Of a stretch of 64,000 nucleotides of DNA, positions 37,562 to 48,758 are shown one piece after another. Location: NCBI GenBank assembly GCA_015680685.1, contig MNCI01025182.1:20434-84433 (forward strand). Direction: 5' to 3'. The stretch is from Gnetum montanum (Eukaryota; Streptophyta; Gnetopsida; Gnetales; Gnetaceae). The notes under the pieces are model-generated. The model was not told the DNA's origin. It saw only the letters and a list, made by a program, of their open reading frames with translations, and searched no databases. How positions within the stretch are numbered: position 1 is the first letter of the stretch; every line of letters starts with the position of its first letter. The translations under genes were made by a program, and so were the position numbers.

Positions 37562-38549
37562 TTGGCGCCTCTTTGTCGACGTCTGGAGAACGGGGTTGAT
37601 GGACGTCAGCAAAGAATACGAAACACCGCAGCAAGTGAAATGCTGAGGTTGTTGCTCGGTGAGTACTGGGACATTGCCTGGCTATGCTTGAGGGTGTTGC
37701 ATTGGTGCTGCGGAGGTTAAGGTAGAGAGCAGAGATGATGTTTAGCTGAGTCCCTCGTCGGAGTTCTTTGAGGGGCTCGTTTGTGTTTTCATCTCTGGCT
37801 GGCGATGTTCTTCAATCTCTCACAAGCGGGTGTCCCCTTCGCAGGATGAGTTTTATTACATCCATGGAGGGTCTTGACCTACCTATCAAAGCTTTCTACA
37901 TGGCGAGCTATGTTACACGCGTGCCAAAACTTGCACTCTCAAAAAACCATGTTAGTTGAGGCACTCACTTTGCGATGCTGTAGCCTTTGCTGTTGTAGAG
38001 GGATGCGTCTACGGGGAAAATGTCTTGTGGGCTGCTGGCATTTTTGTTACACTTGGGCACCATCGGTGGTGTGAGATGCCCAAAGCAGGAAGGCCAGCAG
38101 CGGTCTTGACAGCACTGCCGGCAGAGGGAGCTATTCCCCAGGGCACCGGGGGCGCAGATGCACTGGGATCCCCGCCAAAGGCATGCACGCTGAGTTCAGC
38201 TCTAGGATCAGCTACCACATAGCCGAACATTGTGCGAGCTGCAACCTTGAAGGGGAACAGAAATGCAACAATATTGTGGCTAGGCGACAATACTGTCAAC
38301 ACCTTAGAAGCAGGAACGAGCCCGGGAGCTACCATTTGGGTAGTGGGTCGTAGCGATGGTAGGTTCGAAGGGCCCATGTGATATCGTACGACGTCTTCGA
38401 AGGGTCAGCATGACACCAAAAATGGTGGCACGTACGCCCTGGGCCGTGTTTTCCTTACATTGGGAACTGTGTCCTGGAGCGACGATGTCCCACCTGTGTG
38501 TCGGTGTCATGGTCCTTCGTTTGACGTATATTCGGTGATGATGCATGTT
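37562..38549 (-). other. 3' untranslated segment of A, near the LTR
   Basis: No domain recognised in either strand. The first bases (TTGGCGCCTCTTTGTCGACG) match B at 58294-58313 and, read on the minus strand, would be the tract just before the 3' LTR. The ORFs here (for example 38009-38377 minus, 37956-38222 plus) overlap one another and show no family. Confidence 0.5.
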
Positions 38550-38870
38550 GAGGATGCGACACGAACCTAGTTTAAGGTCTTGGTAGACCGGGTGCTGGTT
38601 TAGGGTCCCAGCGGACCGCTGTGCTAGTTTGAGGTCCTAGCGGGCTGTACACACTAGTTTTACGTCGTGGTGGACGTGCGATGCCATTTTATAGTCATAG
38701 TGGACTAATAGTTTCAGTTTTACGTCGTGGCGGACTGTTGCTGCCAGTTTACTATCATAGCGGACGCTGTTTGGTGCTGCTAGTTTATCGTCATTGCAGA
38801 CGTTGATCGGTGCGGTTGCCAGTTTATCGTCGTAGCGGATGGTGGAGTGTGCTGTCATTGCTCCTTAGAC
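38550..38870 (-). repeat. Short tandem repeat near the 3' end of A
   Basis: About ten units of 28-38 bases of the form AGTTTAAGGTCYTAGYGGACNG, near 38566, 38597, 38625, 38655, 38684, 38716, 38744, 38780 and 38818. Element B carries the same type of array at 59670-60010 in the same place. Confidence 0.75.
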
Positions 38871-40003
38871 GTAGTATGGCTTGAGGTACATGTGGTTCAC
38901 TGGGTTGGTGAATTCGTTGCTGTCCATGTCCGCCAATTTGAAAGCTCCATTCTCGAAGGCTTTAGTGACCACGTAAGGCCCTTCCCAGTTGGCTAAAAAT
39001 TTACTCACGTGCTCACGGATGGCCTTGAGAATGAGATCTCCCTTCTATACTGGCCGTCGATGCAGGTCTGCACAGTGCTTTTACCATTGTCTATCTTGAT
39101 AGTGCTCGATCTGTCTTAATGTCTGCATGCGTTCCTCCTCCACTGAGTCGAGGTCAATGGCTCACGATTCGTTGTTCTAGGCTTTGCTTACGATGTTGGA
39201 CAGGATAATCCAGAGTGAGGGTACCTATAACTCAAGAGGTAACATAGCTTCAGATCCATAAATGAGACTGTAAGGTTACTTGTTGTAGTTCTGCAAGTTG
39301 TTCGATAGGCCTAGAGGACATAAAGTATTTGCTCGTGCCACTGCCACTTACTGTTGCTAAGAATCAACTTCAGTAAGTTGATGATGGACTTATTTGTAGC
39401 CTCTGCCTATCCGTTCGCCTACGGATAGTAAGGGGAAGAAAATGATTTTTTAATGCTCAGGTTGCTACAGAAGGCCCGGGTTTCCTTACTGCTGAACTGT
39501 GGTCCATTGTCGGTCATAATAGTCATCGGAAGCCCAAACCTAGTCACGATGTTATCAAGGACGAAGTGGCAGATTTGCTGGGATGTCATTTTCCTCAGAG
39601 GAATAGCTTCTACCCACTTAGTAAAATACTCTGTGGTGGTGATAATGAAGCTATGCCCCACGGAAAAATTAGGTGTGATGGGCCCTATGAGGTCTGGTCC
39701 CCATCGTTGGAAAGGCCACGTAATTTGTGTAGGGTGTAGGTCTGTAGGTGCTATGTGTATGAGATTTGCATATCTCTAACATGTGTCACATGTCTTGAAT
39801 TTCGACAGGCAGTCACATTCCATGTAAGGCCAATAATACCCTAGGCATCTGATCTTCGCTGCCATAGCCCTAGGTGCTATGTGTCCACCACACAACCCTT
39901 CATGAACTTCATTAACTACCTTCTGTTCCTGCTTACCACCCACGCATGCTAACAATATCCCATCGTAGGACCGCTGGCATAGGGCGTCACTTCCTATGAG
40001 CAT
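38870..40003 (-). pseudogene. Integrase of element A
   Basis: The zinc-binding part (39776-40003) shows HEGLCGGHIAPRAMAAKIRC and CLSKFKTCDTC. The core (39350-39661) shows GHSFIITTTEYFTKWVEAIP and TIMTDNGPQFSS; the third acidic residue is in ANGxAEATNKS. The C-terminal part (38870-39180) has KGDLILKAIREHVSKFLANW and ends near KPYYV. The first catalytic residue, normally Asp before YFTKW, is Glu here. Stops break the frame between parts. Confidence 0.8.
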
Positions 40004-40009
40004 GTATTA

Positions 40010-40660
40010 TCAGGCCCGCTTATGGATTGCATCTCTCTGGCCCGATGTTAATCCACCCGGGAGTTTGCCATGCTGCAAATATGCTTTAATGTTATCATAC
40101 CATTTTGGGGTGTCCGAAGCATCAACAGACGCCACGTGTTCTACTCGAGTGATAGGTTCTGTGCATTCTATGATCGCAGTTGGCAGGTTCACCAAGGAAT
40201 GTGATGGGATTTTTAACACAAGGGTAGCTAAGGCATCTGCTATGCCGTTCTCGCTACGTGGCACATGTTGCACATTAGTGGTCATGAATTGTTTCAATAA
40301 AACCTTTGCTAGGTCATAGTAGGGCTATAGATGCATAGCCTTGCAGGCATAAAATTTGGTGATTTGATTCACAACTAGTTGTGAATCTCCCCGGATCGCC
40401 AGGTGTTGTACATGCAATGCGTGGGTAGTTAAGAGGCCTCTGAGTAGCCTCTCGTATTCCGTCACATTGTTAGTGCATAGGAATGCAAAGCGATAAGCGG
40501 ACAAGTACATTTCCCCAGAGAGGAATGTGATTATGGTAGCGGCGCTACCTCCTTGCATGGTTGAGGCACCATCGAAGTGTAAAGTTACCTCAAAATGCGG
40601 TGGGATGATGGCGACATTGCTTACGTATTCGTCTGGGAACTTGGGATCGATGATTGCCTG
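40010..40660 (-). pseudogene. Second (Tat-type) RNase H of element A
   Basis: After the normal RNase H the frame contains LHFDGASTMQGGSAATIITF, NNVTEYERLLRGLLTTHAL and AIRGDSQLVVNQI, then VQHVPRSENGIADALATL. This is a complete second RNase H of the kind that sets the Tat lineage (Ogre, Retand, Grande) apart from other Ty3/gypsy elements. Asp, Glu and Asp catalytic positions are visible. A stop near 40320 separates its two halves. Confidence 0.8.
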
Positions 40661-41175
40661 GTCGTCGACTAGTGAGGCCGTAAGTTGGGTCGCTATGGCT
40701 TGGCATTTTGTCGATAATTGGCTCACATAGCGTAGATCAAATTCTGCAGTTATGGCCTTCCATCGGGCTATCCTGCTACTTTCGTATAAGTTGCCAGTGA
40801 TAGCCCAGAGCACATTGCTTTTGCAAATGATGTTGGTTGTGTTGCGAAATAGGTAGTGTCGCCACCTTTTTAGTGCAAACACTATGGCTAGGTAATTCCT
40901 TTTCACCTTGTTGTATTTTTTCTCATATGATATTAATGCGTGCCTCAGGTAATACACTGGTATCTCAGAGCCATCGTCCTACTTCTGACATAGCAGTGCT
41001 ACTATGGATGTGTCGGAGGTGGCAAGGTATATGAAGAAAGGCTTGTTCCTCTGCAGTGGGTACACTGTTGGTAGGTGCGAGAGTTCTTTCTTCAGGTTGT
41101 TGAAGGCTTGTTAACATTGGACTGTCCACTTGAAGTCAACCCCTTTTTTCAGAAGATGTTGCATGGGATGTAACT
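40660..41175 (-). pseudogene. RNase H of element A
   Basis: YPLQRNKPFFIYLATSDTSI, then PVYYLRHALISYEKKYNKVK and LAIVFALKRWRHYLF, the usual Ty3/gypsy RNase H following the RT. Upstream, QFIRRFIARLTNKLHPMQHL and FKWTVQC form the connection. One or two stops (for example near 40980 and 41110). Confidence 0.8.
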
Positions 41176-41179
41176 TATT

Positions 41180-42340
41180 GGTCAGTCTTGCTATGAACCT
41201 TCGAATGAATTGCACTCTGCCTTGTAGACCACGTAACTATTTTAGGTTTGTGGGGGGCGCTAGGTTGACGATAGCTTTGACTTTGTCTGGGTCCACTTGT
41301 ATTCCAGCCTCCAATACTACAAACCCTAACATGCTCTCGGTCTTTACAACGAAGACGCATTTCTTAAGATTAAGACATAAATTGTGCCTTTGATAGCACT
41401 TGAGGACTAACTCTAGGTCACGCGGGTGATGGACCACCTCTTTGGACTTAACCGCTATATCGTCCACGTAATCATTTAATGTTTCTAGGATGTGGTTACT
41501 GAAAATGTACATCATGGCTCGCTAGTATGTTGCCCCAGCATTCTTGAGCCCAAAGGGCATCATGATATAGCAGAAGGTTCCCCATGGAGTCATGAAGGTT
41601 GTTGACAGCTGGGGTTCTAGGTTGATGCGGATTTGGTTGTATCCAGAGAAGCCATCTGTGAAGGATAGCAAAGCATGCCTAGCTGTGGTGTCAATGAGTT
41701 GATTGATGTTCGGTAGTGGAAAGTTATCCTTGATCATTGCCTTGTTCAAATCTCAAAAATCTATACACATCTGTATCCCTCCTATTTTCCTCGAAACCAC
41801 AATCATGTTGGACACCCACTCTGAATAGTCGACTGCGCGGATGAAGCTTGCTTGGTATAACTTAGTGATTTCCTCCTTCATGGCTAGCATGATTTCTGGC
41901 TTGATTTTACGTGCCTTTTGCTTGACTGCCTTCATGTGGGAGTCTAGGACAATCTTATGCTAAATCAACCGTGGATCTAGACCTGGCATATCTTTGTATG
42001 ACCATGCGAAGATGTCAACGTGTTCTTGCAAGGTTTTAACTATGCCCTAATGTATTTGTGTGTCTAGTAGAGAGCTAAGTCTTAATTTCTTTACCTCCCT
42101 TCTTGTAGAGGTTATAGGTATCTTGACGAGCGAATCCTCAGTTACATCTCCAGCCTCCAAATCTAGGACATGGACTAGGTGTTTGGGCAAATTCGGAGGT
42201 GCTTCTAAGGTTGCTATAGTATTAATCGCAACCGACTCCCAGTTGATCGCGTTAGGGTTTAACTATCTTGAGAGCTTGCCTTGTGGCCTTGCTAATATTA
42301 GAGGCGTGGACAGGGCATAGTGGGTTTCCATTTCTTGCTT
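41180..42340 (-). pseudogene. Reverse transcriptase of element A
   Basis: DIFAWSYKDMPGLDPRL (about 42010) starts the domain. It is followed by EEITKLYQASFIRAVDYSEW, NMIVVSRKIGGIQMCIDF, LLSFTDGFSGYNQIRI, MPFGLKNAGATY and the catalytic NDYVDDIAVKSK (YVDD at 41459-41470), then GFVVLEAGIQVDPDKVKAI. Stops at about 41968, 41750, 41520 and 41235. Region 42060-42340 is the linker upstream of RT and shows no domain. Confidence 0.85.
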
Positions 42341-43071
42341 AACCTGCCATCACAAGATGAGAGCCTGGGTAAGGGTCACCAGAGATTGTGTGGAATTTAA
42401 ATCTGCAAAGCAACATCGAGATGCGACTTGCTAAATAAGGCGATGTAAAGATTGAGAGTTTGCTTGCTTAGGGCCATGGCGTACCACCCAGGCATAGGGA
42501 TCTAGGATAGTTGAAGACATAGACATTGTTGATGTAAATTGCAAAGTTGTATATGGATGCCGAACCACTAGTTTAAATGTCATTTTGGGTTTCCATATTG
42601 TGACATGCAAAGTCTTGCTGCGCTAAATAACAATAAAAGAGATAGCATTGCAAGTACGTGACATATTGGGCGGTTAATGCTGGAATGAAGGCATGAAATT
42701 GTCAAGGAATATGCTACCCCTATGTCGAGGTGCGCCAGGTGATTGCTGATGCAAGAAGCGTGATTACTTCATTTGACGTCATTGCAGACTACGGTCGTTA
42801 CTAGTTGAAATTGTTGTCTTTGAACCTTAAGGAATGCAATCATGCCAGGTTTGTTAGCCTAAGGTCTTTTTGGACCTTTAATCAAAAACAAATATTATCA
42901 TATTATTTTTATTTTTGAGAAGGCAAGTAATTGACTTAGAGCATGCCAAGGTTTAAATGTTAATAGTGTCGTGATGTCGTGGCGAGCATGCTACGCCACA
43001 TGCCGTCCCCTGCCTTAATTGGAGAGAGAGAAAGGAAGTTTCCCCATTTTGCTATTACTACCATAAATAGG
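42341..43071. other. Non-coding stretch between RT and the opposite-strand gene
   Basis: No domain on either strand. It holds GCTACGCCA-type words (near 42975-43000) like those in the LTRs. On the plus strand it is the putative upstream region of the gene starting at 43221. Confidence 0.4.
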
Positions 43072-43080
43072 GGTTGAATC
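43072..43080 (+). promoter_or_regulatory. TATA box of the opposite-strand gene
   Basis: CATAAATAG, preceded by a GAGAGAGAGAAAGGAAG stretch, lies about 140 bases before ATG 43221. A transcription start around 43105 would fit plant promoters. It points opposite to the element's own transcription. Confidence 0.45.
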
Positions 43081-43220
43081 TTGGTAATTTTGCTATTTTT
43101 TCAATAGAAGCACATAATCCTTGTCGGAGCACTTCGGCGATTTCGGGGTGTAGAGTCACTATGTGAATCCATATCGAGGTGAATTTCTAAGGTGAAGGTC
43201 GTAAATCTGCTAGCAAGGCC

Positions 43221-46200
43221 ATGGCTCCTAAGACTCAGTTGGTGCTCGCAAAGGTCGAGGAGGCGAAGAAGGCCTTGAGACGTGGGCTGCAGGCGTGTGT
43301 TCCGACACGGGAGGGCACAGTATTGACCCAGTGAGTTTTTATGTCTCCTCCATTCCTTTCTCCTTGCACCTTCTACCCTCTTCTGCTCTAGTTTTAGGTC
43401 TCATTTGTTTTGCTACTGGTATTTTCTGTGGCTGGGTCATTTTGGCTTTGGTGCTGTCGCAGTCTCGCTTTCTTTTGATCATCACTATTGTGCAAGGGTC
43501 TCATTGTGGTTACATGCAAGGCCACTACTACCGCGGCTGTTGCCATGCTTGTGAGATCAAGGTCCTTTAAGCTGCTGAAACGTGAAACCTTCAGGAGGGG
43601 GTTTAGATACGTATGACATAGGCGTGTATTCTGTTTGGGTCTACTATTAGTTATCTTATTGCTACGCCAAGTTACTTGCATGTTCTTGCTACGCTAGGCT
43701 TTTGCATCTTTGTTATGCTATGATGAACATGGATTATGCTATGCTACACTTATGGTTGGCTAGGCGCTGCTACATTGCGCACATATTATGTTCATATTTG
43801 ATGTCACTATCTGCTGTTTCCGTTATGCAGGGTAGGGCCAAGGTCTAGATTGATTGTTTTGGATCTAGAAGGAGTCTTGTGTCATGTAGGCAGGCCTATG
43901 GCCAGCGTTCCCCCTCCCTTGATACGTTTGGGAGATTGAGCGGTTTGGTTTAGGGATGGGGTGCAAGACTTCCTGCAATTCCTCCTCAGCTAGTTTAGTC
44001 TCATGGGTTGGTCCTCCTCAGATGAGATGCGGGCATCCAGCATGATAGAGGCTTTGCTGCCAGGGGCAAATCATGGCATCCTAAGATACCTTTTTGACAA
44101 CATGACTTTAGGCAGGTCGGGAGGAGGGTCTACCCCACACTCCATAGGGTTGAGGCGCTTGGCTTGGATTTGGGACATGTCAGAATACCAGTGTTATCAT
44201 CCCTTCAACACGTTGTACCTTGCATGTCATATGGCGACGTATTTTCTGAACCCATAGGGGACCGTTTACTCTGTTGGCGGGTGAGTTTCATGTCTTTATT
44301 TTGTTGTGCGACATTGGCTATGCTCGAGTAAGTGTTAATAGTGTGCACTTGTCATCAGGTTCTATCTAATGATGACGGGGTTCATGATCAGCTGGATGAA
44401 TTGGCCACGGCACAACTAGCCCTACAGGAATTTGCCTCTGCCAAGAGCCTGCGAGCAGGCGTGATTGCTCATTGCGGGGAAGGATACCATTCCCACCTAT
44501 GCACACTCACCTCTTTCTACAGTAATTTTAGGATGAAAGGTTGGCTAGACAAGGAGTGGAGAGAACCTTTTAAGCAAGTTACGCTCAAAGCAGTCTTAGC
44601 TGCTGAACTCCCACTATTCCCCTCACTGTATAGGCCTGGTGGGTTAACAAGCGGGTGTCATTTTTTTTAAGATATGCTTTGTGATTATTGCCACAGGAGC
44701 AAAGAAGCCTCATGAAGTGACAGTGGTGACTGCCAAAAGACAAGGATGAAACATCTACTTCAAATACGGTGAGGTATCGACAAGTCAGAGCTGGTTAGAA
44801 TGAGGGGCTTTAGGCCCCTTTCTCAGAAGAATCTGGATGGCCGGGCTTATGGATTTGTTTATGGCACTTAATCTAGGCGTTCCTACTGTCGAGATGCTTT
44901 CCCTGGTCAATTCCTTTTTTGGGCAAGCAAGTCGCTTTCACACATACATGCAGGGTGTGCGGGTGGTCATTGACATCAATGACTAGCTATTTGCAGATTT
45001 GTTTGGCGTTCCTACTGATGGTGCTGATGTGATGTTGAAGGGCAAGTAGGAGTTGATCCTCCATAAGCAGCATGTTGAGGAGTGGCTGAGGCTCACCAAG
45101 GAGCGGAAAGGGTTTCCTATGGAAGAGCTTAAGGATGGTCCTACCATGGGGATATACCTGGTTTTCGTGCTCGTGCATTGCCTCAACTACTCACCCAAGG
45201 AAAGGTCTTGGGGCTTGAGCAGGCTTAGGTAATGTGGGAAGTCATGGAGGAAGGGGTCTATTATAACTAGGCCAAATTCCTATGTAATGGCTTGCAGGGC
45301 GAGATTTTGGGGCTCCGTGAGCAAACGGAGTCCCGTTCTAACATACACTATGCCTTCTACATTGGCTGTTTAAAGCGCTTTGCGGAGTTCCTAGTGGTCT
45401 AGGAGGATGGGGTCTGGTTTGAGTTGGACTGTGACCAGATTCCCAAGCCATGGATTCGACAGGTCTTTTGGACCATGCATGCCCAGGCTCCCCCAGAGAT
45501 GGTCGGGGATTCATTTTCTGTAACGACTAAAGGTTTGACGGTTCGTAGCGCTTGCGGCCAGGACAGCGTAGGGGAGACTCCCCCTACCATACTCGGCAAT
45601 GTGACCCAGGGTGATCGTCTTATGGTTGAGGCTGTGCCTACGGAGTTGCAGAGAAAGAGACCTCCCCCTGCTAGGGAAAGCCTTCATGAAGAGGAGCGAT
45701 GACTACGGTTCAAGTTGCGGCGAACACAACCCTCCATTGGTGAGCATTTAGAATGCCAACTATTTCATGCTTAGCTAAGTGATGCTTTGTGACATAGTAT
45801 CAGTTTTGAGTTAATCAACTTTGATTTATTGTGTGTATACCCTTTGCGGACAGTAGAAGAAGAAGGTGAAGAAGAAGGTGACGAGGAAGTGTCGGCCCTC
45901 AGATTGGAGGCGACAAATAAAGACATGGGGGGCTCGGCTTTGGAAGAGAGGGCCTCGACTAGGGATACTAGGGCTCTTATCTCTGGGGTAGGGGCTCTTG
46001 TCATTAGGGAGCCTCTTCCTACCAACGAAGAGATGTCTTCCCAAAATAAAAAAGATGGTGCCCTCCTAAAAGGAAAAGCACCAGCGCTTGAGGTAGGAGT
46101 TCCTACGGACCTGGCTGGGCCTTCTACAGAACCTACCTTGATTGTCTTGCACTAGCATGATACAAGACAATAGCCGAATGCTGGTGAGTTTAGGCTTTGG

Positions 46201-47600
46201 ATTTACCCTACCGTAGTCCACTTCAGCTATTGCTGTCATGCTTAATTGTCTAACAGGTGCTACCGTTGATGTATCAGGACCTTCTCCGCCCCGGACGGAG
46301 TTGTGGGCTGAGAATCCTGACAAGTTTATGTTTGTTTAGGGGCTTGTTGATGACATGATCAAACGCCTTCAACAGGCGGATCCTTGTGCAGGTGAGTAGG
46401 AGTGTTGACAGCCCCTATGCTACTACGCTACAACTCTTGAACGTATTGATTTATGTTATGTTGACGTGATTGCTATAATTTCTACAATCTCTCGGCTCAA
46501 ATGGGACTCGGCTCGACCTATGGAAATTGGCGTGGTGCCCACACTCTCGTCCGACATGACAAAAGTGTCTCGTCGCGTATTTGATGAGGCTTACAAATGC
46601 ATCTTGCACTTGGCACGCTCCCTATGGGAATGTAGACGTACCAACGAGGAATTTTGGAAATGGGCCCATAGGAGCGAGCAGAGAGAGATGGAATTGGCTG
46701 CCAAGGTGAAGAACCTCAAGTTGAGGATTGATTTCCACGTAAACCATAGTCCCAACCCTGTGGAGTTGCAAAAGGCTGTGGCCGATCATGCCAGATTTTG
46801 GACTGTTTTCCATCAGAACGTAGAATCCAACTGCGAAATAGTCGAACAACAGATGCACATGAATTTGCTGGCCTAGAAGTGCCAAGATATGAAGGACATC
46901 AGCACCAAGATCTTCGAATGGGGGAAGGCCCAGAGGGACCACAAGTATACATACAAGCAAGAAAACGAAACCCATCGAAGGCTGTATAAAGATGCTGTTG
47001 TGGAGGCATTCTCGTACAAGGTGTTTGTGAAGACCATCGGTGCTTCTGAGGCTTATGCAAAATTTAAAGAGCAGGTGCAGGTCATGGAGTCTCCAGATTT
47101 TGGGATGACCCTTCCTATAGGGGAGATCGCCACCACCTCCCTTTCCTCAGGGCCTCTAAGATGGAAAACTTTGGAAAGGGAGAAAGTTGTTTCTGCGAAT
47201 GCTGAACCTAATGATAGGCCTTTGATGAATATCTTGATGGAGGAGATTGAGCATCATCTCAGGCTTGGTCTAGACCAGATACCTCTTGTGATGGATGCAG
47301 GCTCCCCTCAGGTTCATCGCTTTGATGCTTTTCTACAACTGTCGTTTATCGCATTCATTGCCCCTACTAACTACTTTATCCTTTGGGGTGCAAGCTCTTA
47401 ACGAGGATGTGAGGCCCGTGGAGGGAAGGAATGAGGTGTCGACGGGGGGCGATATGGGAGCAGACGATGTGCAGGTGGATGAGGTAGAGATAAATGGTAA
47501 AGGAAATGCGAATAGGGTAGCTTGTGAGAGCATGAGGGCGGACTCCCTCTCTCTTCTTTTTTTTTGTTTTTTTGGAAGAATTTACCGAGACTACCAATAG
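43221..47600 (+). pseudogene. Multi-exon gene antisense to element A, with FCP1/NIF-type phosphatase domain
   Basis: Exon 1 (43221-43330) starts ATG and splices, across a 500-base intron (GTGAGT 43331 to TTATGCAG 43830), in frame to a HAD-type domain: SRLIVLDLEGVLCHV (43845), VWFRDGVQDFLQFLL (43942), WSSSDEMRASSMIEALL (44012), NTLYLACHMATYFLNP. After a 78-base intron (44281-44358) comes LDELATAQLALQEFASA. These fit FCP1/NLI-interacting-factor-like phosphatases in order. The second Asp of the usual DxD is Glu, so catalysis is doubtful. Two stops lie in exon 2, and the 44359 exon needs a one-base shift. Further introns: 45740-45853, 46184-46256, and one ending 47394 with a TACTAAC branch site. 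Exons at 44700-45740 are unrecognised (PMD-like at best); 46466-47311 is Glu/Lys-rich, coiled-coil-like. Confidence 0.6.
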
Positions 47601-47689
47601 GCGAAAAATTTTGACTGAAATGCAAGACTTCAGAAAGGAAACCGGCTTCATGTTATTATGTGTGTTATGTGAAGTTTTCGTACTCTGGT

Positions 47690-47850
47690 ATGCTAGTTTT
47701 AGGCCATTTCAGGCTGTTTGTTAGTTTTAGGCCATTTTGGGCCATTTGCGTAATGAATAAAGCAAAGGTGATAATGCTAGTTTTAAGCCTTTTCAGGCCG
47801 TTTGTTAGTTTAGGCCATTTCGGGCCATTTGCATATTATGCCAAAAAGAC
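47690..47850 (+). repeat. Two-copy tandem repeat after the opposite-strand gene
   Basis: GCTAGTTTTAGGCCATTTCAGGC...GGGCCATTTGC occurs twice, at about 47690 and 47775. An AATAAA (47756-47761) between the copies could be the poly(A) signal of the upstream plus-strand gene. Confidence 0.5.
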
Positions 47851-48055
47851 GACACCCTGGTGGGCTAAGTAGAAAGCGAATATGCAAGGATGGCGACTGG
47901 GTGAGAGGTCACAAGGCTGCTATGTTATGCGTAGCTATCTCCTGACCTTTCGTGGGTTGACAAGGACGTAAGGTCGAAGTGTTTCGCTAGGGCCTTTACT
48001 CGTGTTACCATCCTCCACTTGAAAGGGCAACTCCACCTAGATGTTTTCTACTTGN

Positions 48056-48758
48056 ATCGCCAAGGATTATCACCTCTCTACCCTCATATGGTAAGTGGAT
48101 TTCTTGGTGTATAGGTGAGGAGACTACCCCGAGTTGTGCTAATCACGATCTTCCCAAGATTAGGTTAAACCTGGGCATCTCTTCGACTACAACGAATGTT
48201 GCGTCTATGGGGAGCTCATTTCTTGCTATGAAGTTTACATGCACTGTGCCTTTTACTAGGACATGTGCCCCGTTGAAGGACCGTAGGCACGACGTCACTA
48301 TTGGTTTGATCTGCTCGACCAAGCCCAGTTTCTCTATGATAGGCAAAGAGATGAAGTTTGTGGCTGCCCCATCATCAACATGTACCCTTCGGATTTGGTA
48401 CTGACTGACCCAAATTGTGATGAAGAGAGGCACCATAGTCACTTGGCCCTTTTTGGGATCTTCCTTAAGGGCTTTGTTGCTGAAAGTTAGCGGAGGTGTG
48501 GACTCCATGGGTACAGAGGGGAGTATGACTGAGTGGATCGTTTTCTCGTCTATTGGCATGTTTTCATCAACCGGGATTGCCGTTAACATGTGGACTAGAG
48601 CCTCGTGGTGAGGGGCGGACATTATGACTAAGTCGTATAGGCTGAACATGGTATTTTTCTACCTTAGGGTTTGCCCAACCAGGGTTAGGGCATTCAAGAA
48701 GTCTTGGCCGCTCATCTGTTTGGCACCCTCCTCCTCGATTCGTCCTAGAAGATGAATC
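48056..48758 (-). pseudogene. Aspartic protease (PR) of element A
   Basis: The minus-strand frame 48143-48649 carries QVTMVPLFITIWVSQYQIRR and VHVDDGAATNFISLPIIEKL, the active-site region (usually D-x-G-S/A-S; here DDGAA). It ends MPRFNLILGRS, the protease flap and end. Upstream to 48758, RIEEEGAKQMSGQDFLNALT joins from gag and is broken by one stop near 48661. Element C interrupts the frame at 48758. A single N lies at 48055, just past the domain. Confidence 0.75.

Noticed and set aside
37562-37580. TTGGCGCC after the left LTR as a plus-strand primer-binding site of A
   Set aside because: All pol domains read on the minus strand in the order that puts the 5' LTR on the right, where a TGGCGC site also exists; the left one is at the 3' end.
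38009-38377. Minus ORF of 122 codons as an env-like or extra gene of A
   Set aside because: No signal peptide, membrane segment or family match; overlaps other equally long frames.
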